From Norana najaformis (lineage: Eukaryota > Annelida > Clitellata > Crassiclitellata > Hormogastridae), in NCBI GenBank assembly GCA_964023275.1, contig OZ029915.1, forward strand, positions 21,170,775 through 21,234,774: a stretch of 64,000 nt of DNA. The letters run 5' to 3'. Positions 13,646-25,435 of the stretch are shown in pieces. A program made the translations under genes and the position numbers. How positions within the stretch are numbered: the stretch's first letter is position 1; each line of letters opens with the position of its first letter. The notes beneath the pieces are model-generated. The model was not told the DNA's origin. It was given only the letters and a program-made list of their open reading frames with translations, and ran no database searches.

Positions 13646-16600
13646 AGCATGCTCGAAATATGAAAGCTTCCTCTTCTTTATTTATCAATCTAATAATATT
13701 AATAATTTTATTTATAATTTATTATAATTTAATAATATTATCATATAATGAATTAATAATGTTATTCATGTGTTGTTAATTAAGCTCCATGTAGGCCTAC
13801 CTGTTATTGCTGCTGCTGCAAATCATGTGAATTGAATCATATTATTGATGCTACTGATGTATGTTTCTTATGCGTGCATCATATAAGAAACAACAGCAGA
13901 TGTTGTTGACGGTATCGCTTTTTTGCCTTTACACTGTTTTTGAAATTATTGCTATTATGTCAGAGGCATAAAATGAAAACATTCAAGTGCAGGAATTCGG
14001 TTCTCTAGTTTATCATAAGACGTCTGTCCTGACAGCAGCAGCGAACTCTGCTGATACGTAGACTGCTAGAAACGCAGCTCTGTGTTATTGGGTAAAGCTT
14101 ATAATCTCCAATAAAACACCGCATTAGTCCAACCCATCAGGTCTCGGATTACGCAAAATATTTATTTAGATCCTACGACAGATGTCACAAGCATATAGTG
14201 TTTGCGTATACATATGTATGTTTGTGCAATCTCGTTGAACGCATTATTTATGCGGCGCTAATCTGCCCAAATCCTTGCATGGTCCATGAGCAAATAGTCA
14301 TCCACAGAAGGACAGAGTCAAATGTCATCAGCTGGATAAAGAGATTTATTTGAACAAAGCATGACTCTAGAATACACAAACCACGATGAATCGGAAAATG
14401 TGTAGGAGTCTTAAGACGTGATACAAGCCGTGCCCATGGGCTCGCAAGACATAGTTTTCAAAGGAAATTATAAAACTTTGGCAGTGCAACCGGACATTTA
14501 GATTATGGTGTCTTTTATAAGCTTCTGGAATGCAGCTTTGCCAGTTTCTATGGTTCTTACAAGTCTTATCTAACACGTTGTTATCCACATTTTTCATTAG
14601 GCTTTCTGAGTTCAGGTATCGACGAAAGACCTCTTCAAATATTACATATAAATTATATATTATCATATTGTGTCATACCATCATGTGCATAAAACGTTTT
14701 TATCCAACTCGCCAAGCCGCCAATGGTTGTAGCTTGATGCTCTGAATACGATGCTATAGTAAGCATATAAAGCTTAGTGACGCCGAAAACAGTTAGTAAT
14801 TGGGCGAGTAAGCGTTCTTGAAATACTAGGCATCTGAACCAACTCAGACCACCATTCCTTGGGGTCGAGAAACGAGTATTAGCGCAGGTTGTGATGTTAC
14901 AACATTTTTCTTTGGTATCGTGATTTCGAGCTGTTCCTATGGATGCGTGTAAACATATGTAAGACTATGTTGTCTTTATTTAAAATATATTGCTGTTGTA
15001 AATGGATTGTCTGATATAAAAATTCGAATGGCAATGAATCAGTGGATGTGGAAAGAGAGAAACAGACAGACGAAGAGGGAGTGAAAGAAAGACAGAGTGT
15101 GTCCTTGGACCAGATCTAAGAACAGCCAGACTCCAAGGCTTGGTCAGCGGAGCACCTGCCATGCAGTAGCCTCTGTTCAGCGGTCGATATACGAAGCAGT
15201 ATTGTTGCAGAGGCTGAATGAATCACTTTGTTCCCTGTTCCATGGCTGACAACAGATCTTCATCAGTAGTTCTTTCGTTGTTCCAGCCTCGCAGAACAAT
15301 CGTCAGAGGATGCTGAATCCAAAATTCTACAATGCCATCGCCCTATACGACGCATGAGAGGCCAACTTCAATGAATGGAGGATTTTTTGGCCAATGCGAA
15401 AAGCATGGGTGAAAATGCCAGACTGAAGTTGCGCCAGAAACACAGTCAGAGGACAATAATTCCGTTTGCAACAGGAGCGCCTCTGAGGTGGAATACAACC
15501 TAATCCAATCATCAATTTGCACAGGGCCTCTCCGCACCTACAGGCGCCTACAACTAGAACCAACCGTTAGGCTTTTTCCCGACTGGTCAGCATTATTCTC
15601 CAACCTGCAAACAATTCTCCGACAAGCATTCATATTCTCCAACCGACCAGCATATTCTCCGACCGACCCAAATATTTGCCGACAGACAAAGGAATTCCCA
15701 GAGGCTTCCTTGATCGTTTTCTCCGGTCCCTAAATACGCTGGGTAACTCAATGCATATGCCTGCTTTTTATGGTGTGCGACCAAAGAAAAGCTACAGTTC
15801 TTTATATGACATCACGATTCCTTCAAAAGAAAGCTTCGTTTCTGACTTCTTGACCTGGGCTTTGCCTTTATTCCTTTTGCACCATGATGCAGTTGTGGAT
15901 AGATATAACATGACATATGTATATCCATCCCACCCCATGGACAACTTTGGTATTGACGGTTACAGTATAAGGCAGCGGAGGCCTTGCATAGTAACAGATG
16001 CTTTCATTCTTCTGTTTAGGAACCAAATTCGCAGTCCTTAACGACCACCTCTCATTTATTGTCTCGGCCGCCTCTTTGATCTCCCAACCTCCTGCATGTT
16101 ACGGCTGTCATCTCTTTCTATTTAATTCCTCTCACTCCTTCATCTGTCATCTCGCGCTTTCTCTTCTCCCTCTTTCATGCCACATTCTTTTCAGTCCTGA
16201 GATGCTATATCGAATGGTGCAGTTTGCTAAACACTTTAATAGACTAAAGGAAAAGACGGAAGGCTGAGTGGTCGCCAGGTGGCGTGATATTCCAAAGTCG
16301 GCCACCCATCCAGTTAACAACCAAGCCCAATGGTACTTAAGTTCACCGCGCATGCCAACGGCGTCATATCAACAACACCAGGTATTTGAGTTTCGTCCCA
16401 TGGAGTCACGAACCCTAACTTGGACTTTGCGTCTTAGTTAGGCGCCACAACAGAAAACCGAAAACACAGTCGATTTACTCTGTTCCTACTTGTTACGTTA
16501 ACAGATTTGGATACAGATAATGAAAATGAAATCGATGCTTTCACGATTATCAAATGTTAGGTCGCACAGTGGAAGATTAATAAATCAGTTGCATATCACC

Positions 16601-17990
16601 TCTGTAAGGATGGTTCAAATCGCGCTCACTTATTTGTACTTGACGAATCATTGTCGACCATATAACCCATAAAAAGCTTATTGGACTGGTCGTGGCGTAA
16701 GTGCGCTAAAGCCGAATACCCTTCAACCTCGGGACTACTCCTGTGAGGACTATGGTTAATTTAGGTGTGTAATAAATTAGCAGTGATCTTATTTATAGTT
16801 GCCTGTGTGTGACTGTACCTGAATGTTTAAATACGAATCAGCTGCCTGGCATGGACCAGCTTACGCTACTGCATCTAGACTATCCCTATTATCACCATAC
16901 ATCAGTGTTTTCCTGAATATTAACGTCGTCTTAAAGGTCATATATACTCCAGTAATTATCCTGTGTCACTCATAGACTTACCAGACATCAGCAATCATAT
17001 GATGGTGAGCTCAGTTTTTTAGCCGAAGGTCGCTGAAATGCCAGTCATCCTTCGCAAAAAATCCAACCAGACTCTAAATTCCCTATTTAGCCAACAGCCC
17101 AAGTAAAAATCACGAGTATACAAAACAAATACAGTGATTAAGATGAATAAGAATCAACATGAACTTCTTAAAGCACCTTGTTCGATGACGTTGCGCAAAA
17201 CTAAGACTACCTCCGAACAAGTTCCATGAACAAATTGCATTGTTATACATTAATGTTGTTAAATCGTGCAACCAGATAATAATGTAGCGTCGTTGGAAAA
17301 GTCTCAAATATGTTTATATGAGGCTGTAAACAATCGCATCTGTGTTCGTAATATGTAAGTATAATATATACATACAGACCTATATAATGATTGCAGCATT
17401 ACTCAAAGACAGACAATAAGGAGTACCCCGCCAATGCTTAGGTGCGACTTCAGCATTAGTCACAAGTGGGGAGATCCATTAGCTTACACCTTTCAGATCC
17501 CAATTGCAAGAGTTGTTGTAAACAAGATACAAACATAGCTGGTAAATATGTCGTCCCGTCACACCGACAATGCATTATTGTTGAAGAGACATTTAAATAC
17601 TAACCTTATATTCTTTCCCGAATTCATGGGACGCAGGACTGTCTGGTGAAAACTAATGACTCGTAATGACAAATTCATTATGACAAATTTCTCCAGTACT
17701 GAATCGGTATCAGTCTTTATTGATTCCAAGTCAAGAGTGATACATGTTATAAGTGCTGTGCAGCTGAACAGGTTGCAAAGGGCACACCGAGAAGGAACAA
17801 TAGTCCCGCTTAATTAGGGCCGCCTATTAATACAGTGGCAATTAGATGGCTATGAACAGAGCGATATGACAAATATGCATTAAAAACATAAACTAAGGTC
17901 TGAAAAAATAAACGATTACTCAAATACAACTAAACTGTAAATGCCTTAGTATATGAGAAAGAAAAACAAGACAAAGTTAACTGTTAAGTG
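13646..17990. other. Intergenic, no gene recognised
   Basis: No coding exon, RNA gene or named repeat could be supported. Open frames at 14367-14666, 15676-16041 and 15998-16267 lack recognisable motifs. An AT-rich ATAAT-type patch lies at 13680-13760. Confidence 0.45.
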
Positions 17991-18350
17991 CACAGTCTCA
18001 AGTTCCAATAAAAAACTGATCATTCCCAATGAATTGAGAGATTTCGTCTTGCAAACTCAATAGTGCCATTCAGGAGGATTTGGAAGCAAAACTGAATTGG
18101 ATGTAATATACTCATTTTAATGATATAATTATATAATCGTTCATACATCAATTTTTCAAAATATTTGATGAAAAAGGAAGCATAGAAATTGGCCTCTGAT
18201 TAATATTTTCTCTATATCCTGATTTAAAATGGAGAAGATTGATGAAGATTGATTAGCACCTTTCCAGGAAATAACAAATTGAGACTCCACAGCTGGCAAG
18301 CAATGCATCTGAAGCTAAAATACGATGTCAATATTAATTTTTGCATAATA
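17990..18350 (-). mobile_element. Reverse-transcriptase fragment, degenerate
   Basis: The minus strand between about 18260 and 18050 reads, with interruptions, FKSGYRENINQRPISMLPFF, then KYFEKLMYERLYNYI, then ILHPIQFCFQ. This is the order of RT motifs at the start of a LINE palm domain (RPIS-LP--SK-FEK and QFGF). It differs from the other LINE copies in the window and probably belongs to another family. No catalytic YADD segment is visible downstream. Confidence 0.55.
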
Positions 18351-18359
18351 TGACGCACA

Positions 18360-21300
18360 AAGCATGTTGATGGCCATAGGCTGTCAACAAGTCATTACGC
18401 ATTAAACCCTATAAATTGGATCACTACATATTTACATTACATACATTCAAAAGAAATAGTTGATAGACCTTTGGTGATATAAAAAGGCTGCATTGAAAAT
18501 CCGTATACGAAAAATGACTGTCAGCCGATGCATCAGATTCTGAACAAATGAGAGGATCAGGTCTCCCGAGTAAGGTAGACCTCTGTAGCCTACAGATTAG
18601 CAGTTAAACAACACAGCAATTGAAGACCCACGATTTTCATTGCTGACGGTTATAAATCATTCGAATGTATCAACTGAATGGCGAAATAAGGCCTTGTGTG
18701 AGCAAGCATATTTTAGCTTCTCAATACATCGCATGTGCGATGAAACGCAATTTCGATTAAGCTCATTGGAATGTACCAGGCATTTATCTTGCAGAATACT
18801 GACATCCTACATGCTCAACATTTCTGTTATAAGGTTACAAAGGAAGATGATGAATTACTTCTGGGTCCATTTTAACTGTCAACATTGGCGAACAACATTT
18901 GTACTTTTGCAATATTTCATGGAGATTGCTGAATCTATATCGTATAAAATATAAACTATTAATCCATAGGGCATGAGTCACAGTAAATTTTTTATCAGAA
19001 GTTTTGCAAATGGCAGATATTCGTTCACAAGGATGTCCTTTCTATCCAATTAATTTTTTATTCTAAATAAAAGATTTCACAAAGTGTGAAGTAACGTTAT
19101 CGTCATTGACTAGCCTACTAGAGGTGCTTTAAATAGATATGCGAAATTCGACATTTTATATTTGATAAAAATCCGAATAATTAAATATAAGGATATAGGC
19201 ATAATAACCCGACAATCGACATTTTCGCCAAACCCTGTCATCACTGAATTACCGGATGTCAGGCACCTCGCAAACCTTTTGCTTGAAACTATGGTGTGGT
19301 TTAAAAAGTTGCCGTCGGTGAATTTCTTTTGACGCTACACTAGTTATGGTTGATTTGAGTGTCAGACATTTCGGTAATTAAAATTATATAGAACCATGTA
19401 TCTATCTTTCGAAAGGATTCATTGCTCTATACAGTTTTTAAGTAGTTAAAAAGTGGTTAACTAATATTCTTAAAAACAAGTTATAACTAATAAATGAACT
19501 ACAAAACCTCAGTTTGTAGATAAATATTTTTTAAACTATTTTTTTCAGTTGCCCACTTACCAACTTGTCTTTAGTGTCTCCAAATTATTGTTATATGCCA
19601 CAATTGGCGATAATGCTTGTTAGGTGATAATTCCGGTTATAGAACAGTTGTCCGATTATGAATTACCCTAATAAAGTGATAATGTGCAGTCTAATACTGC
19701 ATCATTGCTACAATGATGCTGCAAAAATGTGCAAATGTAGACAAAAGAAATCTGCCTTCTGAAAACCTCGCAAACTTCTCCAACTTCTTAAAATACAACC
19801 ATATAAAGTAATTTACGCTGCCTTGCTAGTTACTAACCTAACCTACAACTTTAAAATGATGCAACGGACACAACACACCAGTGCTAAAAACTTTCGCGCT
19901 CTCTCTTAACAATGCATCAATTTGCATCTGCGTATATAGGTTCTTTCCCCTCAAGACAGCAGACTAATACTACATGGTTTCGACCGGCCTCCCTATATTG
20001 CGCAATCGCTGATTTTCCAAAAACCAGCATACTCGACAAAATGTAGGCTGCACGAACACCCACGTGATAAAATGCGCGTCGGCAAGAATTACTGCTTGAC
20101 GTCAACCCGCTTGACCGCAAAGCACCACGAACCAATCACACCGACCCTACAACGTGTTCAGCGTTTGCCAGGCAGCATGTGATCCGTGTGTGCACAAACA
20201 AATAAGAGCCAGATGATTCATGGAAATTTCTATACAAACGCTCGCTCAAAACTTGCTGACTAGGCAGCGCAATACTATGTTCAGAGAACCCCCTTGAGCA
20301 TTGTTAGAGTTTGCGAATTTTGAGGACAATGGGTAGTCAAAATAGAGGCTTGCTAAAGGACTCGATATTATTGTGACTTCACTAATGAACCGAGTGCACT
20401 TTTGCAGAATGTATCTGAGAGCATAATAATCTTAAGGGACGCCACAAATGGCAGCTTCCTTAGATGAGGCAGAGCCCGAAATTACTGGTATGATAAATAA
20501 TTGCCGATTAAAGCGATCAATACATTGAGGAGAATCTTGCACTTGTCAGTCCACCATTGGTTTATGGCAATTGCTCCTGTTACTAGATAAAACAAGGACG
20601 GCAGCACTTTTGTTGTAAAAACGGAGATAGCGAAGACATAATGAAAGTTTTCATGAATTCTACATTATAAACATAAATTTGACTCTGTTCTCTGTGGCAG
20701 AATATTATCCTGTAAGTCAACCAGCCATTTGTAGGAGGAATCATACGCCCTTTAAGCCTCTCATAAATCCTTCAATTTGTGTTTCTGCACAGACCTCCTG
20801 ATATATAACGAAACGCCAGGTGGGCTAATGGAACTCTACAATTTTTACTCAGGTAGAAATATTCAATATCAGTTATCGTCATCTACATAATGTTTTCAGA
20901 TGCCCTTGAGTGTTTTACAATGGCATTAGTGTTCCAGTCAGCGTCAACTCATGTGGAAATTTTGAGTAGGCCTCCTTGTACAATGGTAGAGCTCGACAGG
21001 ATGGAAAACAGGATAAGAGTGAAGGACAGGGAGAAAGAAGAGTGCAGGGAATAGAAAGAGGGAGAGAATGGGGGAGAGAGAAATTGAGAGAGAGAGAGAG
21101 TGAGAGAGAGCGAGAGAGAATAGATGAGGCAAAACAGTAAGAAAGAAAGAGGAAATATTGAAAGAAGATTAGGAGAATAGTCCATTTCTCTTCATTTTCT
21201 ATCAAACACGGACATAGCAGTGAGGGGTCATGTCAATCTTTAAAGTAACATCCGCTAACAGCAGACGAGAGGTTAGCTTGAATGTCAATATCACTGTCAA

Positions 21301-22900
21301 TGTCACCTACTGCTGAAACATTTTTGTTTGATTGCTACAAGATGGCACAATGCTGTATGGCTACAGGCAACAAACAGTTACAATATGCGTACAAACATTC
21401 TGACTACCACACTGTCTGCACGCAGTCGTGCACTACGGATTAAATCGCTTACAGCTACTCTTACGCTACTTTATCTTATCATCTGTGACTTCGGTTCTTT
21501 TTGAACTGGTTTGTCTTCGGGATAATTTGTCAATACCTTCGCCGCGACCACAGCTGCTGAGCGAGAAACCCGTGAGAACGGACGAGTGAGTTGGAATACT
21601 TTGGCGACTTAATGTAGCAGGAGACAGCCGACGCAGCCTCTGATGACCGTGAAGCCAGATACAATACTGCGTCACGTGTCATCTTCTCGAGGAGCAAAGA
21701 AGCGCCAAAGCACTTGTAATCATTCACGATGAATCGCACTTTTCAGCGTCTGTTTTCAGCAAACACTTCATAACAGATGGTGCCTGATAATGATGCGGCC
21801 ACGTACTGTGGCTTTCGGCCACAACAGCTGTGTAAGGTGGCCACAAATAGCAAACTAGATAAGTGTCTGAATGAACACCACAACGCTATCAAACAGTTTA
21901 TAATTATCGATCTTCACAATACTAGCACACGTGACTGCGACGCTAAGAATTGAGTACATACATTAGAATTGTGCAATGAATTGTAAAGTTTGTGTGATAC
22001 GCTTCCGATGATCACAATCGGCGACGATATTGTCTATCGATGCACTTCTGTATAAAAACATTAAAGACCACTGCAGGGAAGAAGAGTGTATCCTCTTTTA
22101 TAAAATGACTTACAGACAGATAGGCAGGCAGACAGAAGAACAACAGACAGAGACAGAAAGACGGAGAGAAACAGATTTAGACAGAGAAACAGACAAAGAG
22201 ATAGAGAGGGATAGAAAGTGGGTGTCTGGGGGTTCAAAAATAGAAATCCTGAGGGATAATAGGCTAGAAGTGCTCATATTTTCGCAGTGCCGTACATGAA
22301 GAATAAAAACAGCCTGAGACACATAGGGTTGTGGAGGCTAACATATAATACAAACGCCGTCGGGCTGTAGTTGAATAAGGAAATGAAGGTGATTCGGAAT
22401 GAGTCGAAAGGTGAAACTGGTATAATTAACTCCCGTCAACGTCTCGTTCCATATTCTATGTTCTTTGTCTGTTTCTGCTGCTGAGCCTGGGCGAGTCATC
22501 TTAACTCTACTGTATCCAGGTTATAAGGAAAGAAAAGAAATAATTGATAATAATGCGCATGAGCTCTATTACACGACAACGGTTTGTGTTTCACTGATCT
22601 AAATGATCCTTGCTCATTTATAATTTTTTCTAACTACCTTTATGTGTAGACTACATAAATAAAATATGTTATGAGTATTAATATGCATACATACATAAAG
22701 AACAAACATACGTGTACAATAAACACATATTATAAGCTTCCATACTCGTCGATCATATTATTATGATTGTGCATATGCGGTGTTTTATGCAACAGTACTC
22801 AGTCATAATCATCGATGTCGCTTTCGTCATGATCAGAATCAATCAAGTTCCTGTGTTTCTTTTTCCGAACCTTCTTTTAAATTATGATCCTCGTTTTAAC
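18360..22900. other. Intergenic; purine-rich simple repeats
   Basis: No gene recognised. A GA-rich tract occupies about 20995-21130, and an ACAGA/GAGA-rich tract lies at about 22110-22215; the open frames across them are repeat artefacts. The stretch 21460-21740 is more GC-rich than its surroundings and has two overlapping minus-strand frames, but I see no motif that would make it an exon. Confidence 0.45.
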
Positions 22901-22914
22901 TATGATAATCGCAA

Positions 22915-23100
22915 AACGTTAAAACACCCATATCGTAATTGTAATCTCGAGATTTCTACAGCGCCCAACGAAAGCTAAGTCGAGGGAACCAGCTTATTTA
23001 CAGGCGCTCAGTCAAAACAAAATCGATAGGCAAGATGGGTTCGGTTCCAGGTCAAGATCCGAAAGTCCGGCAGGCAGGCGGGCGGGCGGGCGGGCAGTTA
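22915..23100 (-). mobile_element. LINE 3' end, GATTAC-tail family (copy 2)
   Basis: The reverse complement of this block carries the same ordered landmarks as 4135-4375 and 41070-41310: TTGGATCTTGACCTGGAACC, GCCTATCGATTTTGTTTTGA, GAATAAGCTGG-like, GGCGCTGTAGAAATCTCGAG and an ATTAC-type tail. A GGGC tetranucleotide run (about 23075-23096) adjoins it where the more internal LINE sequence would be expected. Confidence 0.75.
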
Positions 23101-23514
23101 GACGGCTAAGGCGGGTGGTGTTTTGAATCGGATCTGCAAGATAGATAAGGGAAAGAATAGGAATCAGGATAAGGTCTGCGAAACAGGAGTGTTTTTAATT
23201 TTGAGTGGAAGACCTGCGGAGAGATTGCAAAGGATGAAGTGATGGTGAGTTCGAAAGATGGATCAGATAATCATCGTAATTCTGGCGGGAGTTTATTCCA
23301 GCGAGGTGCAGCAGAAATGGCAATGGAGCGATTTCCAAATGTAAGGACATTTTAACCATAAAATCGGCGTGATCATTACTGTGCTCAACAGCAGAAATAA
23401 CGTTTTATTATTAGGATGTTATAAGCATATTAAGTTTTCTTGTGTGCGATCAGCTATTGGTTAATAAAGAATATACTTACTTATTTACTTACTTACTTAA
23501 TTAATAGTTTGTCG

Positions 23515-24115
23515 AGGGTTTTGCATTATTTGTCACCTGGTAATAATTAATCGCCACAACTCATTTCATTACCATTTGGCATTAATTTATTGCTACGATA
23601 GTTGTTAACTGATTACTACACGATAATTACCATCACCTGTTAATTGCCATTACGTGTTAATTACTTGATCATGTGTGTTATTTAATTGCCAGTAGTTCAA
23701 TTAATTGTCATTAGTTGCTAATGACTTGCAACTTGGTGTTAAATAATTACCCCAAATGGCTAATTTTCTATCATTTGGTTTTAATTCATTAGTTGCTATC
23801 AGATGCTAATCAACTGCCACTAGGTGTTAATAGTATGTGTTAACTGTCTGTCACAAGTGCTAGTTAAATGCCACTAGTTGTTAATTACAACAATTTGCTA
23901 ATTAATTACCACTGAGTATAAGCTAATAGTCAACAGTTAATTATTATCACTAGGTGTTAATTCATTGTTAGTGTGCCAATCATTTGTCACTAAATGCCAC
24001 TAGATGTTAATTACAACAATTTGCTAATTAATATTGCCATTGAGTACAAACTAAAAATCACATGTTAATTATTGCCACTAGATGTTAATTAATCAGCGCC
24101 AGATGTTGTCGCTGT
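23515..24115. repeat. Degenerate TTAATT-rich array upstream of the GPCR
   Basis: For about 600 bp, variants of GCCACTAGGTGTTAATTA and CAACAATTTGCTAATTAATT recur, first loosely and then more regularly towards the right. The best preserved units are near 23870-23915 and 23998-24030, with spacing of roughly 20-40 bp. It ends only a few bases before the GPCR start codon. It is therefore either a minisatellite that invaded the 5' flank or untranslated/promoter sequence grown by tandem duplication. Confidence 0.75.
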
Positions 24116-24121
24116 CATAGG

Positions 24122-25435
24122 ATGCCTTCGAATGCAGTTGTGTCGATTGTGCATCAGCTGACGTCTGAAACTGACCTGGAGTCAGGTGTCATGGTTGCTC
24201 TGGGGATCAACGTGTCCCTCGACGTTTACCAGGTGCCGTCCATGTCGTCGCCTGAGGCTGCAGAGGACGATGATGCCGTGAAGCTGAGCATTGAGATGTT
24301 CACCGTTGGCACCGTTCTCTGTCTCATCATCATCTTCACTCTCCTTGGCAACGGCCTCGTCGTCGGAGCCGTTCTCTTCTTTCGTCGCCTGCGGTCCATC
24401 ACTAACTACTTCGTCGTGTCCTTGGCCGTTGCTGACCTGACAGTGGCCGTCCTTGTTATGCCCTTCTCAGTGATCTACGAAATGACCGGTCGATGGACGT
24501 TCAGCTGGATCGTCTGCTACTTCTGGATCTCATGTGACGTCATGTGCTGTACGTCATCGATCCTGCACCTGTGCGTCATTGCCATTGACCGCTACCTGGC
24601 CATCACCGAGCCACTGACCTACACCGGACGCATGTCCAGTCGGCGGGCAGCGCTGGTCATCGGTGCCGTCTGGACGTGCAGCGCCGCTATCTCGTTCGTG
24701 CCCATCTTCACAGGTTGGTTCGCCGACCTGACCCTCATGACCTTGTACGAGGATTCGCGTGACTGCGGCCTACACGTCAACCCGATCTACGCGGTCGTCT
24801 CTTCGGGAACGTCCTTCTATCTGCCGCTCAGTGTCATGGCCCTCGTCTACGCCCGTATATTCCACATCGCCAGGCATCAGTCGAAGGAGATTCGCAAACT
24901 GGAGGACTCACTGGACCGAGACGAAACCAGTCGAGAACAGAGGAGAGCCGCCCGGCGCAACAGTCGCGACTCGAAGGCCGTCAAGACCCTTGGTACTCTG
25001 ATGGGTCTCTTCTGCCTCTCGTGGCTGCCGTTCTTCGTCGTCTACGTCGTCAAGCCCTTCTGCCAGCGTTGTGCCTTTCCACCGGCGCTCATCTCCGTCA
25101 TCACGTGGCTCGGCTATTGCAACAGTTTCTTCAACCCGTGCGTCTACGCGCTCATCAACCGCGACTTCCGGTTCGCCTACAAGAGCATCCTTCTGTGCCA
25201 GAGGTCAATGCAGGGGTCACGGCACAGGACGATTCTAGTGGCACAAAGAGACGCTGACAGAGTGAATGGCTACAGCGGAGATAGAGAAGGAAGTGGCGCT
25301 CAAGGAAGTGGAGGAGGAGGAAGCGGCAGAAAAATCGGAGAAGGAGGAGGAGGAGGACACGCCTCAAAGTCAGCTCTGAATCCAAGAGACATTTACGAAC
25401 TAGAATTACAATCAATCGAAGCCCGAGCTAGTTAA
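24122..25435 (+). CDS. Aminergic GPCR (octopamine-beta / D1 / 5-HT4-like)
   Basis: A 437-residue class A receptor in one uninterrupted exon. A 57-residue N-terminus with an NVS sequon (residues 30-32) precedes seven hydrophobic helices. Key residues: N77 (TM1), D105 in LAVADL (TM2), C132 paired with C215, D139 in TM3 (the amine-binding aspartate), DRY at 156-158, TM5 serines 227, 228 and 231 before P235, WLPFF at 301-305 (S300 replaces the usual Cys before Trp), and NPxxY at 338-342. C359 is a likely palmitoylation site. The short third intracellular loop and long tail (glycine-rich, about 386-410) suggest Gs coupling. The SFVPIFTGW stretch recalls octopamine-beta and 5-HT4 receptors, so the exact ligand is unsettled. 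Codons strongly favour G/C endings, unlike the flanks. The CATAG just before the ATG could be a splice acceptor, so an upstream non-coding exon is possible. Alternative starts are M24 and M41. Confidence 0.95.
   Translation: MPSNAVVSIVHQLTSETDLESGVMVALGINVSLDVYQVPSMSSPEAAEDDDAVKLSIEMFTVGTVLCLIIIFTLLGNGLVVGAVLFFRRLRSITNYFVVSLAVADLTVAVLVMPFSVIYEMTGRWTFSWIVCYFWISCDVMCCTSSILHLCVIAIDRYLAITEPLTYTGRMSSRRAALVIGAVWTCSAAISFVPIFTGWFADLTLMTLYEDSRDCGLHVNPIYAVVSSGTSFYLPLSVMALVYARIFHIARHQSKEIRKLEDSLDRDETSREQRRAARRNSRDSKAVKTLGTLMGLFCLSWLPFFVVYVVKPFCQRCAFPPALISVITWLGYCNSFFNPCVYALINRDFRFAYKSILLCQRSMQGSRHRTILVAQRDADRVNGYSGDREGSGAQGSGGGGSGRKIGEGGGGGHASKSALNPRDIYELELQSIEARAS

Noticed and set aside
24759..25415. 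Additional open frames inside the GPCR on both strands
   Set aside because: They are shadows of the GC-rich receptor coding sequence in other frames.
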